Source: Morinoia aosen
Lineage: Eukaryota > Arthropoda > Malacostraca > Amphipoda > Talitridae
Direction of reading: 5' to 3'
Assembly: GCA_030386875.1 (NCBI GenBank)
Contig: CM059570.1
Coordinates: forward strand, 27,972,192-28,036,191
DNA: 64,000 nucleotides
Shown: piece by piece, positions 12,069 to 23,775 of the stretch
Layout: each line of letters begins with the position of its first letter
Numbering within the stretch: position 1 is the stretch's first letter
Translations under genes and position numbers: made by a program
The notes under the pieces: model-generated
Seen by the model: only the letters and a program-made list of their open reading frames with translations
Database searches by the model: none
What the model was told of the DNA's origin: nothing

Positions 12069-12155
12069 TAAGCCCTAGATAGGCCAAACTCTCAGGTAGA
12101 GACTTCACATTTTCCCTGGGATGCGCTAATTCTCATAAAACAAATAGTTGAACAA
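12069..12155 (+). mobile_element. Dispersed repeat family, copy B (3' fragment)
   Basis: Contains AACTCTCAGG, GACTTCACATTTTCCCTGGG and GCGCTAATTCTCATAAA, which match the 3' end of the family. The body that should precede it is absent, and the 33-bp array sits in its place. About 250 bp of unremarkable AT-rich DNA follows before the tRNA gene. Confidence 0.7.
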
Positions 12156-12406
12156 ATTCATTTTCAATCCATTCTTTAAAAAACTATGCACCTGTAATAA
12201 TACAAAAAAATTCACGCATAATTAACAAGATACGAGAATAATCTGCGTGTCTGTGTATTCTCTGAATTTGCTTTAACTTTTTATCCTCAGCGATAAAAAA
12301 GCTCGCGATTCACTGATTCGTACGCATCTCTTGAAATTAAATTATTTTGTTAAATTGCACATATTTGTATTTTAATGATAGTAAAGGCTATCGTGTAAAC
12401 TAAGCG

Positions 12407-12478
12407 AGCAGAGTGGCGCAGCGGAAGCGTGCTGGGCCCATAACCCAGAGGTCCGTGGATCGAAACCACGCTCTGCTA
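12407..12478 (+). tRNA. tRNA-iMet-CAT: Initiator tRNA-Met (CAT)
   Basis: A complete 72-nt cloverleaf without intron. The acceptor stem AGCAGAG pairs fully with CTCTGCT, followed by an unpaired A. The anticodon CAT is at 12439-12441 in the stem-loop GCTGGGCCCATAACCCAG. The first pair is A1:U72 and the T loop reads ATCGAAA, both hallmarks of eukaryotic initiator tRNAs rather than elongator Met. The internal Pol III promoter is intact: A box TGGCGCAGCGG at 12414-12424 and B box GGATCGAAACC at 12457-12467. The T stem CGTGG/CCACG is fully paired. A T7 terminator follows 4 nt after the gene body. The product would be charged with methionine and start translation. It appears functional and sits between two tandem arrays. 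Confidence 0.96.
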
Positions 12479-12482
12479 GGCA

Positions 12483-12489
12483 TTTTTTT
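12483..12489 (+). terminator. Pol III terminator (T7) of tRNA-iMet
   Basis: Seven consecutive T residues on the coding strand shortly after the mature 3' end, the standard Pol III stop signal. Confidence 0.9.
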
Positions 12490-12849
12490 CAAATTAGATG
12501 CTCCTCCCGGAAGGATTTTTCTGTCTTCGAAAAGAACAAAAGACGGAAACCCGATGCTTTCTTTAACTTTTTTTGACATAGCGTGAAAATGCTCGGATAT
12601 TTTAAAGGAAAATTAAATTGCCTTCTGGAAAATACGCAAGGTGCCCGAAAAATGTATTCATTCTCAGACTCACAATTACTCGTGTATTTTTCATTTGAGT
12701 TTCAGACGAACAAGTTTTTCACGACCTTCAGCATTCATGAATTTGATGTTAATGAACACCTACGGCAACACAAAACAGAAGAGTACTGGGCAGTTAAAGA
12801 GTGAGTACATTTTTTGGTGCATCTTGATTGAATATAACTATATTGAGGC
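12490..12849. other. Unique spacer after tRNA-iMet
   Basis: No feature recognised. Open frames of 73 and 89 codons overlap here in different phases, and the second runs into the 29-bp array. Neither has a recognisable motif. Confidence 0.55.
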
Positions 12850-14490
12850 CCCATATACACACAATAGGGCACCCTGTATAGATATACACGCAATAGGGCA
12901 CCCTGTATAGATATACACACAATAGGGCACCCTGTATAGATATACACACAATAGGGCACCCTGTATAGATATACACACAATAGGGCACCCTGTATAGATA
13001 TACACGCAATAGGGCACCCTGTATAGATATACACACAATAGGGCACCCTGTATAGATATACACACAATAGGGCACCCTATATACATATACACGCAACAGG
13101 GCACCCTGTATAGATATACACACAATAGGGCACCCTGTATAGATATGCACACAATAGGGCACCCTGTATAGATATACACGCAATAGGGCACCCTGTATAG
13201 ATATACACGCAATAGGGCACCCTGTATAGATATACACACAATAGGGCACCCTGTATAGATATACACACAATAGGGCACCCTATATACATATACACGCAAC
13301 AGGGCACCCTGTATAGATATACACACAATAGGGCACCCTGTATAGATATGCACACAATAGGGCACCCTGTATAGATATACACACAATAGGGCACCCTGTA
13401 TAGATATACACACAATAGGGCACCCTGTATAGATATGCACACAATAGGGCACCCTGTATAGATATACACACAATAGGGCACCCTATATACATATACACGC
13501 AACAGGGCACCCTGTATAGATATACACACAATAGGGCACCCTGTATAGATATACACACAATAGGGCACCCTGTATAGATATACACACAATAGGGCACCCT
13601 GTATAGATATGCACACAATAGGGCACCCTGTATAGATATACACACAATAGGGCACCCTGTATAGATATGCACACAATAGGGCACCCTGTATAGATATACA
13701 CACAATAGGGCACCCTGTATAGATATACACACAATAGGGCACCCTGTATACATATACACGCAACAGGGCACCCTGTATAGATATACACGCAATAGGGCAC
13801 CCTGTATAGATATACACGCAATAGGGCACCCTGTATAGATATACACACAATAGGGCACCCTATATACATATACACGCAACAGGGCACCCTGTATAGATAT
13901 ACACACAATAGGGCACCCTGTATAGATATGCACACAATAGGGCACCCTGTATAGATATACACACAATAGGGCACCCTATATACATATACACGCAACAGGG
14001 CACCCTGTATAGATATACACACAATAGGGCACCCTGTATAGATATACACACAATAGGGCACCCTATATACATATACACGCAACAGGGCACCCTGTATAGA
14101 TATACACACAATAGGGCACCCTGTATAGATATGCACACAATAGGGCACCCTGTATAGATATACACACAATAGGGCACCCTATATACATATACACGCAACA
14201 GGGCACCCTGTATAGATATACACACAATAGGGCACCCTGTATAGATATACACGCAATAGGGCACCCTGTATAGATATACACACAATAGGGCACCCTGTAT
14301 AGATATACACACAATAGGGCACCCTGTATAGATATGCACACAATAGGGCACCCTGTATAGATATGCACACAATAGGGCACCCTATATACATATACACGCA
14401 ACAGGGCACCCTGTATAGATATACATACAGTCTGGCAGCCGCAGATAACTATACATACAATGGGGCACCCTGTATGAATATACATGCATT
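12850..14490. repeat. 29-bp tandem array with higher-order structure
   Basis: About 55 copies of a unit reading ATAGGGCACCCTGTATAGAT plus ATACACACA. A marker variant (CCCTATATACATATACACGC, followed by AACAGGG) recurs with CCC at 13075, 13278, 13481, 13858, 13974, 14061, 14177 and 14380. The spacings are exact multiples of 29 (203, 203, 377, 116, 87, 116, 203). Other variants carry ATATGCACAC or ACACGCAATA. The final copy (from about 14451) is diverged. The Cys/Tyr/Val-rich frames are by-products. Confidence 0.96.
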
Positions 14491-14652
14491 TAAGGATCCT
14501 ATATACACACATAGAACACCCTGTATAGACACACACACACACACACCCCTGTATACCCTCCACACAGCCTGCCCGCCATTGCCACACAATTGGACGCAGC
14601 GTCAGGTCGCCTCTCTCGGGTTACTGGCGGCGGCAATTGTTTGGGAGCTGCG

Positions 14653-14965
14653 GGGATAGAGTGGGGATAGAGTGGGGATGGAGTATGGATGTAGAGGGGA
14701 TGGAGTGGGAATGGAGTAGGGATGTAGAGGGGATGGAGTGGGAATGGAGTAGGGATGTAGAGGGGATGGAGTGGGAATGGAGTAGGGATGTAGAGGGGAT
14801 GGAGTGGGAATGGAGTAGGGATGTAGAGGGGATGGAGTGGGAATGGAGTAGGGATGTAGAGGGGATGGAGTGGGAATGGAGTAGGGATGTAGAGGGGATG
14901 GAGTGGGAATGGAGTAGGGATGCAGAGGGGATGAAGTGGGGATGCAGAGGGGATGAAGGAAAACG
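14653..14965. repeat. 33-bp purine-rich tandem array
   Basis: About nine copies of a unit made of GAGTAGGGATGTAGAGGGGA and TGGAGTGGGAATG, with decay at both ends. The unit is almost pure purine on the + strand, with several GGG tracts. It is unrelated to the 33-bp array at 11492. Confidence 0.93.
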
Positions 14966-15027
14966 GGGGTGTGGGTAGAGGGGGAATGTAGGGGAAGGAT
15001 GGGAAGAATTATGTCTCCCAGAAAAGA

Positions 15028-15612
15028 TGACTGCACGTGACTGCATGTGACTGCACGTTACTGCACGTGACTGCACGTTACTGCACGTTATTGCACGTGA
15101 CTGCACGTGACTGCACGTTACTGCACGTGACTGCACGTTACTGCACGTTACTGCACGTTACTGCGCGTGACTGCACGTGACTGCACGTTACTGCACGTTA
15201 CTGCACGTGACTGCACGTGACTGCACGTGACTGCACGTGACTGCACGTGACTGCACGTGACTGCACGTGACTGCACGTGACTGCACGTGACTGCACGTGA
15301 CTGCACGTGACTGCACGTGACTGCACGTGACTGCACGTGACTGCACGTGACTGCACGTGACTGCACGTTACTGCACGTTACTGCACGTGACTGCACGTGA
15401 CTGCACGTGACTGCACGTGACTGCACGTGACTGCACGTGACTGCACGTGACTGCACGTGACTGCACGTGACTGCACGTTACTGCACGTGACTGCACGTGA
15501 CTGCACGTGACTGCACGTGACTGCACGTTACTGCACGTTACTGCACGTGACTGCACCTTACTGCACGTGACTGCACGTTAGTGTACGTGTCTGCACGTGA
15601 CAGATGCACGTG
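15028..15612. repeat. 10-bp tandem array with CACGTG E-box in most units
   Basis: About 58 units of ACTGCACGTG or ACTGCACGTT. Wherever the unit ends in G it creates the palindrome CACGTG. Long runs of the G form (about 15191-15360 and 15371-15470) are flanked by mixed units. The last units are diverged. Confidence 0.96.
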
Positions 15613-15889
15613 ACCGCTCCACGTATACAATTTCATCATTCAACAATGACCTACCCCAACATATCTCATGTCGACCCTCACGTCAGTTTTCACTAGACCC
15701 AAGATTCTGCTGAACCTCTCAACCCAGCCCCACCCCTGCTGCTGCTCTTTATTCCAACCCATTCATAACCCCTTCTCTAAACCTCAAACCTTATTATCTT
15801 CACCATTGCCCTTCTCCCCTTCTAACCTCCACTTAACCTCTCTTCCCCTATTTACCTCCTCCTCTGTTCTCACTCACCCCCTCCTACAT

Positions 15890-16500
15890 TATTTACCCCC
15901 TTCTCTCCCCCACTTACCCCCTTCTCTCCCCCACTTTCCCACTTATCTCCCCCACTTAGCCCCTTCTCTCCCCCACTTAGCCCCTTCTCTCCCCCACTTA
16001 CCCCCTTCTCTCCCCCACTTACCCCCTTCTCTCCCCCACTTACCCCCTTCTCTCCCCTACTTACACCCTTCTCTCCCCCACTTACACCCTTCTCTCCCCT
16101 ACTTACCCCTTTCTCTCCCCCACTTACCCCCTTCCCTCCCCCACTTACCCCCTTCTCTCCCCCACTTAGCCCCTTCTCTCCCCCACTTAGCCCCTTCTCT
16201 CCCTCACTTAGCCCCTTCTCTCCCCCACTTAGCCCCTTCTCTCCCCCACTTAGCCCCTTCTCTCCCCCACTTAGCCCCTTCTCTCCCCCACTTAGCCCCT
16301 TCTCTCCCCCACTTGGCCCCTTCTCTCCCCCACTTACCCCCTTCTCTCCCCCACTTACCCCTTTCTCTCCCTCACTTACCCCCTTCTCTCCCCCACTTAC
16401 CCCTTTCTCTCCCCCACTTACCCCCTTCTCTCTCCCACTTACCCCCTTCTCTTCCCCACTTACCCCCTTCTCTCCCCCACTTACCCCCTTCTCTGCCCCA
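15890..16500. repeat. 21-bp pyrimidine tandem array
   Basis: About 29 copies of TTCTCTCCCCCACTTACCCC plus C. A block of units near 15955-15985, and another from about 16165 to 16315, carries TTAGCCCC instead of TTACCCCC. The + frame is open across the array (Leu/Pro/Ser/His, 7-residue period) only because 21 is a multiple of 3. The flank at 15613-15889 is pyrimidine-rich unique DNA. Confidence 0.95.
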
Positions 16501-16969
16501 ACTCTCCGCTACCCAACAGGTCACTGCCTCTTCTCATTAAATGCTCCGTAATGTGGCATACAAGGAGAAGACGACTGGAGTTCTGTGTTAATTAGAAATT
16601 GTGGACGTGGAGAATTGCAGGGATGAATTTCTGTATTGGCGTTCGCCTGAGTTTCATATTTGAGGCATTTAAATTAAATGCCTAAGTTTGGGAGAGCAAA
16701 TCAGCACAGTCAGAGAGCTCGCCTAATTCATCTGAAAATAATCATGAAGCTTAGGTTTCAATGTCAATAAAATTTCCGAGTTTTTGAACGAAAATTTCAA
16801 ATTCCTGGATTTTTCATGGGGCAAAAGTAAGTTAAACGTAGGTACTAAAATCCGTAGACTTTTTATAAACTAAGTTAAACATGGGTTTCAATTTCCGTAG
16901 ACTATTGTGCAGAGAAGAAGGGGTGTTTTACACCGAAACATAAATACATGGACACAACTCAATCAAATT
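16501..16969. other. Unique spacer with a short direct repeat
   Basis: No gene recognised. A diverged duplication of about 60 bp is visible around AAGTTAAACGTAGG and AAGTTAAACATGGG, each followed or preceded by CCGTAGACT. Confidence 0.5.
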
Positions 16970-17225
16970 TCACAGCGGTAAATTAAACAATACTATACTA
17001 TTTGATGGAGATGAAATAAGAATTATATTCTTATTAAAGAACGATTCACTTGACGGAGATAAACTAAGTATTCTATTAAAATTAAACAAGGGTACATTTG
17101 ACTTAACTAAATTAAGCATGCAATTTAAATTACACAAGTATACAACATTTGAAGGGGATAAATTAAGAATTATATTTAAATAAAACAATGTCATAATTTT
17201 TGAAGGAAATAAATCAAGATTCCTA
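16970..17225. repeat. Degenerate ~50-bp tandem repeat
   Basis: About five diverged copies with the core TTTGAAGGGGATAAATTAAG (variants near 17001, 17047, 17098, 17150 and 17200), separated by AT-rich filler ending AAACAA. An old minisatellite. Confidence 0.65.
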
Positions 17226-17494
17226 GCGCCATTACCGCTGCCGCTGGCAGCAAGTACTGCAAGTGAGAGCAAAGACCAAATTTTGGCCCGGAGAATTTGC
17301 ATATAAAGTGCAATGGATGGCAATAAATTGCAATGGATTGCATTAGGCAACTTAGCGACGACCTGGTGGTGAACGGAGCGACGGTGTGAGTCGGGGCAGT
17401 GGAGGTAATTCAATTCTGTGAATAATTTTGGTAGGTAATTGAGTAGTTAATTAAGTACTGACGAGAGGCAGTTCCAGGCGTTGTGGTGGTGCGA

Positions 17495-18010
17495 AAATGT
17501 ATAGAGAAAAAAACCCATATCATAGAGAAAAACATACAGACAAACATAATCAACATCATATAGAGAGTAAAATACGAGTAACATCAGAGAAAAAACAATA
17601 CAAATCATGGAGAAAAAACAATAAAAATCATGGAGAAAATACAATAAAAATCATGGAAAAAACAATAAAAATCACTGAGAAGAAAACAATAAAAATAATA
17701 GAGAAAAAACAATAAATATCATAGAGAAAAAACAATAAAAAATCACAGAGAAAAAACAATAAAAATCATAGAGAAAAAAAATCATGGAGAAAAAACACTA
17801 AAAATCATAGAGAAGAAAACAATAAAAATCATGGAAAAAACAATAAAAATCACTGAGAAGAAAACAACAAAAATAATAGAGAAAAAACAATAAATATCAT
17901 AGAGAAAAAACAATAAAAAATAAGAGAAAAACAATAAAAATCAAAGAAAAAAAATAAAAATCAGAGAAAAAACTACCAATATTAAAGAGAAAAAATAATC
18001 ATCACAGAAT
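17495..18010. repeat. ~23-bp A-rich irregular tandem array
   Basis: About 20 copies of ATCATGGAGAAAAAACAATA plus AAA, with indels and AGAG or CTGAG variants. One block (about 17650-17720) recurs near 17830-17900. Lys/Asn-rich open frames are by-products. Confidence 0.85.
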
Positions 18011-18109
18011 AAAAACTTTTTCAAAAAGTTTTCTGAAAAATTCTCTTCTACCGCCGTTATTTTTCTGATTGGAATGTTGTTGTTGTTGTTAGTGAACTTT
18101 TCCGATTGT

Positions 18110-18445
18110 TTTATCAGATTATATGTTAGTTTGAGCCTCCCTAACCGCAACAAAGGTGTTCCGAAGAGAGGGAGGAAAAAGGCACCATACAGTATGGAGT
18201 TGAGGAAATGCGGAATCTATGCACAAGGAGCATAGAAGCAGTAAGTTGAGAAAAAAGTTCATGAAGCAAGATAAAAGTTCTAGTAGAAAATAATAGTTGA
18301 TGGAAAATAGAACAGCAGTGAATTGAAAAAGATGGTCCGTAATATAGCAATATAAAAACCTATTTTATTTCAACAAACGAAATGTCTACCTAAATTTAGG
18401 CTCAGGACTTCACATATTCCCTCTAAGAGCGAAAATTCCCACTCC
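18110..18445 (+). mobile_element. Dispersed ~330-bp repeat family, copy C
   Basis: A near full-length copy. It starts at TTAGTTTGAGCCTCCCTAAC, then has GGCACCATACAGTATGGAG, GCGGAATCTATGCACAAGG and GATGGTCCGTAA, ending with GGACTTCACATATTCCC. It begins about 100 bp after the A-rich 23-bp array. Confidence 0.85.
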
Positions 18446-18740
18446 CTAAAGGGGTTTTAAATGACTCATGCAATTTTATTCTATTCCCATACATTTTTGC
18501 ATCAAAATTTTACTACTGTTTTTTCATCAGTGGTACCAAATTTTCACCAGTGGCATAAAATTTTATTAGTTCTTTCAAGATTCTGATATTAATTTAATTT
18601 TTCTTGTTGTTTTAGGACTTCCATCAACTGCTTCTCTTCATTACCGTAACTAATTATAAATATTTTTTGGGGTATTCACTATTTGAGTCGCTGCTGGATA
18701 TTTAATCGATGTTACTGGACTATTATTGATTGTTATCTAT
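18446..18740. other. Unique AT-rich spacer
   Basis: Nothing recognised apart from a short local duplication (ATCAGTGGTACCAAATTTTC followed by CACCAGTGGCATAAAATTTT). Confidence 0.5.
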
Positions 18741-19810
18741 ATTCCATGCCATTCCATGCCATTCCATGCCATTCCATGCCATTCCACGCCATTCCACGCC
18801 ATTCCACGCCATTCCACGCCATTCCATGCAATTCCACGCCATTCCACGCCATTCCATGCAATTCCACGCCATTCCACGCCATTCCACGCCATTCCACGCC
18901 ATTCCACGCCATTCCACGCCATTCCACGCCATTCCACGCCATTCCACGCCATTCCACGCCATTCCACGCCATTCCACGCCATTCCACGCCATTCCACGCC
19001 ATTCCACGCCATTCCACGCCATTCCACGCCGTTCCACGCCATTCCACGCCGTTCCACGCCATTCCACGCCATTCCACGCCATTCCACGCCATTCCATGCA
19101 ATTCCACGCCGTTCCACGCCGTTCCACGCCATTCCACGCCATTCCACGCCATTCCACGCCATTCCACGCCATTCCACGCCATTCCACGCCGTTCCACGCC
19201 GTTCCACGCCGTTCCACGCCATTCCACGCCATTCCACGCCATTCCACGCCATTCCACGCCATTCCACGCCATTCCACGCCATTCCACGCCATTCCACGCC
19301 ATTCCACGCCATTCCACGCCATTCCACGCCATTCCACGCCATTCCACGCCATTCCACGCCATTCCACGCCATTCCACGCCATTCCACGCCATTCCACGCC
19401 GTTCCACGCCATTCCACGCCATTCCACGCCATTCCACGCCATTCCACGCCATTCCACGCCATTCCACGCCATTCCACGCCATTCCACGCCATTCCACGCC
19501 ATTCCACGCCATTCCACGCCATTCCACGCCATTCCACGCCATTCCACGCCATTCCACGCCATTCCATGCCATTCCACGCCATTCCACGCCATTCCACGCC
19601 ATTCCACGCCATTCCATGCCATTCCATGCCATTTCACGCCATTTCACGCCATTCCACGCCATTCCACGCCATTCCACGCCATTCCACGCCATTCCACGCC
19701 ATTCCACGCCATTCCACGCCATTCCATGCCATTCCATGCCATTCCATGCTATTCCATGCCATTCCATGCCATTCCAAGCCACTTCATGCCATTCCATGCC
19801 ATTCTATTCC
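18741..19810. repeat. 10-bp tandem array ATTCCACGCC
   Basis: About 106 units. The core units read ATTCCACGCC. Units at both edges read ATTCCATGCC, and scattered core units read GTTCCACGCC or ATTCCATGCA. Open in all frames on both strands (His/Pro/Phe/Ser on +, Trp/Asn/Gly/Met on -), which shows the open frames carry no coding information. Confidence 0.97.
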
Positions 19811-19916
19811 ATTCTTTATTCTTCCGATTTATGATACTTCTAATAAACACTAGGCGGTATGCCACTAGGTAGGAACACCTCTAGCAAACACTAGGGAGTG
19901 CACCTCTACTAAACAC

Positions 19917-20430
19917 AAGGCAGCACAACACCAGGCAGCACAACACCAGGCAGCACAACACCAGGCAGCACAACACCAGGCAGCACAACACCAGGCAGCA
20001 CAACACCAGGCAGCACAACACCAGGCAGCACAACACCAGGCAGCACAACACCAGGCAGCACAACACCAGGCAGCACAACACCAGGCAGCGCAACACCAGG
20101 CAGCGCAACACCAGGCAGCACAACACCAGGCAGCACAACACCAGGCAGCACAACACCAGGCAGCACAACACCAGGCAGCACAACACCAGGCAGCACAACA
20201 CCAGGCAGCACAACACCAGGCAGCACAACACCAGGCAGCACAACACCAGGCAGCACAACACCAGGCAGCACAACACCAGGCAGCACAACACCAGGCAGCA
20301 CAACACCAGGCAGCACAACACCAGGCAGCACAACACCAGGCAGCACAACACCAGTCAGCACAACACCAGGCAGCACAACACCAGGCAGCACAACACCAGG
20401 CAGCGCAACACCAGGCAACAATACCTCACA
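19917..20430. repeat. 15-bp tandem array
   Basis: About 34 copies of GGCAGCACAACACCA, nearly identical, with a few GCGCAACACC variants and one AGTCAGC. Fifteen is a multiple of 3, so minus-strand Cys/Leu/Val and Val/Leu/Pro/Gly frames stay open. Confidence 0.96.
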
Positions 20431-20553
20431 CCAGTCACCATAGCACAAACAATCCCCCAGAAATAATTGTCTATAGTTCCGAACACGCGCTCAGCAGCGG
20501 CGAGTGAATCCCGGGGATTTGATTGTATTACGGAGCAGGAGCTGTTAATCCGG

Positions 20554-20935
20554 CCGGGGGGGGGGGGGATGGGGGAAAAGGAAGAAGGAGGATAGGGGAA
20601 AGGGAGGAAGGGGGATAGGGAAGGAGAGAAAGGGGGATAGAGGAAAGGGGGAGAAGGGAGGGGAAAAGGGGGAAATGAGGAAAAGGGGGAAAGGGGAAAG
20701 GAGGAAGTGGGAAAGGGAAATTGAGGGTTTTAAATGTAACTGCGTGGTGGAGCGATGCTGGCGATGGTGATGACAAAGTAGAGATGGTGGTGAACGTGGT
20801 TAAATAGAGGTGATCATTGTGATGGTGATGGTGAAAAACAAGTAATGGTGGCAGACATGTAGAGATGTGGTGAAAAGGTGGAGATGGTGTTGACAAGTGG
20901 TGATGGTGGTGACGAAGTGACGATGATGGAAGAGG
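20554..20935. repeat. Purine-rich low-complexity tract and GATGGTGAT repeats
   Basis: Begins with a long G run near 20555-20568. It continues as G/A-rich DNA (GGGGGATAGGGAA-like blocks) to about 20720, then degenerate GATGGTGATG / GGTGGTGA trinucleotide-type repeats to 20935. Confidence 0.8.
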
Positions 20936-21406
20936 TAGTATAAAAATTGTTTTTTCGCACGTTTTTGAATATGATCGAGAACCAGGACATGTTTTATATA
21001 GATTAAATTATATTCAGTTAAACTCAAAACTCTCTTCGACGCAACCGAGGAGTTCTCGATCAACCTATTCGCAAAATTCTACAAATGCTAAAATGTTTTT
21101 GCCGACATTTTTGCTCACTGCTCCTAGTGACTGAAATGTGTAAATTATGGTATACATTTGCAGCTTAAAATTATTGCATACAATTACAGTATGAAATTAG
21201 AGGTATAAAATTACCGCACAACATATACCATCCCAAGGCCAGAGATGGTCGAACCAATTTGCGGGCGTCCAGCGCCCCAAGGCCCGAGCTGCACAGCTAT
21301 ATTTTGTCTCCACAAATATTCGAAATATCAACTCCTGGACACGCAATCGCTGAGAAGATAGGCTTGAAAATTATTTAAAGAAATAACTTTTGTAACTCTA
21401 ACTTGG
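20936..21406. other. Unique AT-rich spacer, no feature seen
   Basis: Short open frames only. No recognisable motif. Confidence 0.55.
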
Positions 21407-22275
21407 TAGCTCTGACGTGTAAACTCTGACGTGTGAACTCTGGCGTGTAAACTCTGGCGTGTAAACTCTGGCGTGTAAACTCTGGCGTGTAAACTCTGGC
21501 GTGTAAACTCTGGCGTGTAAACTCTGGCGTGTAAACTCTGTCGTGTAAACTATGGCGTGTAAACTCTGGCGCGTAAACTCTGGCGTGTAAACTCTGGCGT
21601 GTAAACTCTGGCGTGTAAACTCTGGCGTGTAAACTCTGGCGTGTAAACTCTGGCGTGTAAACTCTGGCGTGTAAACTCTGGCGTGTAAACTCTGGCGTGT
21701 AAACTCTGGCGTGTAAACTCTGGCGTGTAAACTCTGGCGTGTAAACTCTGGCGTGTAAACTCTGGCGTGTAAACTCTGGCGTGTAAACTCTGTCGTGTAA
21801 ACTCTGGCGTGTAAACTCTGGCGTGTAAACTCTGGCGTGTAAACTCTGGCGTGTGAACTCTGGCGTGTAAACTCTGGCGTGTAAACTCTGGCGTGTAAAC
21901 TCTGGCGTGTAAACTCTGGCGTGTAAACTCTGGCGTGTAAACTCTGGCGTGTAAACTCTGGCGTGTAAACTCTGGCGTGTAAACTCTGGCGTGTAAACTC
22001 TGGCGTGTAAACTCTGGCGTGTAAACTCTGGCGTGTAAACTCTGGCGTGTAAACTCTGGCGTGTAAACTCTGGCGTGTAAACTCTGGCGTGTAAACTCTG
22101 GCGCGTAAACTCTGGCGTGTAAACTCTGGCGTGTAAACTCTGGCGTGTAAACTATGGCGTGTAAACTCTGGCGCGTAAACTCTGGCGTGTAAACTCTGGC
22201 GTGTAAACTCTGGCGTGTAAACTCTGGCGTGTAAACTCTGGCGTGTAAACTCTGGCGCGTAAGCTTTGACGTGTA
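21407..22275. repeat. 14-bp tandem array AAACTCTGGCGTGT
   Basis: About 62 copies, very uniform, with occasional CTGTCG, CTATGG, GCGCGT and GTGAAC variants and more diverged units (CTGACGTG) at both ends. The minus-strand frame repeats every 14 residues (three units). It is unrelated in sequence to the other 14-bp array at 34131. Confidence 0.96.
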
Positions 22276-23360
22276 AAGTTCAGCACATAAAGTTACACCA
22301 GCGCAGCTCGTAAAAAACTTGGGTTGAAAGTTTCCTAAGTTTCCCAGCCGCTGGGCGCTAGATTCGCTCCTGCCGAACGCATCACTGTACTGAATAAATA
22401 ATTTGCTAAATAACATTTAATAAGTTCAATGCGTTGACTACGATGGGTTCAGCTGAAGTTCATTATCCAACTCAAGTTTAAGGTCATAAGTTTTTATAAA
22501 GTTTATAAGTGGCAAGCATTAACTGGGTAAAATACATATCAACAAATAAAGATAATGATGAAAATTTCTAGAAAATTTCAAAATTTCGGTTTGCAGCTGG
22601 AAAAACTTAAGCATGACCCACCGGTGCGCCACACCGCAATGAAAGTAAGTAATTAGATATGACACCCACTTAACCACAGTTTGTTTTAGAAATTTGACAG
22701 AATTTAACGGTGAGGTTAAGAAAAAAAATGGGGAATTTGATCACTGAAAAAATTAAAATCCTATAATCCCAAGAATGATTCAAAATTTAAAAACCCATAA
22801 GTTTTTGATTTCCATCAGCTTTCTATATGTGATTTCATGTACAAAACGTTGCCTAAAGATGGCAACAGAGACCTCAATCAATTGCTAACTACACAAGCAG
22901 AGACAATTACTAGTTACACAATTAGTAATTGTCAATTAGTAATCGACAATTAGTAATTAGAGAGACAATTACTAACTGCACAAGCTGGCCATGTAACTCA
23001 AAATAGAAGTAACTTCATGCTTCCTCATTATTCGAAAGCTCGGTCAGAACACAGTATCCACAGTATCCGCAGCATTGGAGCCAATACGTGGTGTTCGATC
23101 CCTATTGAAATGTGCGGGAAAAGTTCTTACAGAGCTTGCACAACGAACTTTCGATCAATGTATGAATGATGTTAGGCAGCCGAGTCAAATTTCTATTTTC
23201 TGTTCTATGATTAAACTTGATTTTTCATTGTGAAGTGAAATGGTGCTGTCTTTTCTAGAAATTGGCTCATAAAAACTCATTAAATCTCATTTGGCTCATA
23301 ATAACTATTGGCTTTAATGAGCGGTCATGAACGGACCCATTCATTGTAAAGTGTACTAGG
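22276..23360. other. Unique region with a short degenerate repeat
   Basis: No gene recognised. Near 22900-22985 there is a local repeat of ATTAGTAATTGTCA / ATTAGTAATCGACA motifs. The rest is AT-rich. Confidence 0.55.
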
Positions 23361-23775
23361 TTATACATAATTGTACCCATTACAGTAGCGTAAATTATAT
23401 AGCATAGACATAATTGTACCCATTACAGTAGCGTAAACTATATAGCATAGACATAATTGTACCCATTACAGTAGCGTAAATTATATAGCATAGACATAAT
23501 CATACCCATTACAGTAGCGTAAACTATATAGCATAGACATAATTGTACCCATTACAGTAGCGTAAATTATATAGCATAGACATAATCATACCTATTACAG
23601 TAGCGTAAATTATATAGCATAGACATAATGATACCCATTACAGTAGCGTAAACTATATAGCATAGACATAATTGTACACCTTACAATAGCATAAATTATA
23701 TAGCATAAACATAATCATACCCATTACAGTAGCGTAAACTATATAGCATAGACATAATTGTACACCTTATAAATA
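23361..23775. repeat. 43-bp tandem repeat
   Basis: About ten copies of a unit with ACATAATTGTACCCATTACA followed by GTAGCGTAAATTATATAGCA and TAG. Variants with ATCATACCC and AAACTATATAG partly alternate from unit to unit, suggesting two-unit copying. Confidence 0.93.

Noticed and set aside
12583..12910. Small protein genes of 73 and 89 codons after tRNA-iMet
   Set aside because: They overlap in different phases, and the longer one ends inside the 29-bp array. No motif or promoter evidence.
15668..16540. 290-codon Leu/Pro/Ser/His ORF resembling a proline-rich extracellular protein
   Set aside because: The 21-bp period is a multiple of 3, so any stop-free unit stays open. No signal peptide or non-repeat domain is visible.
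18683..19872. His/Pro/Phe-rich ORFs of 375-383 codons
   Set aside because: The 10-bp array is open in all three + frames and all three - frames. That cannot reflect selection for one protein.
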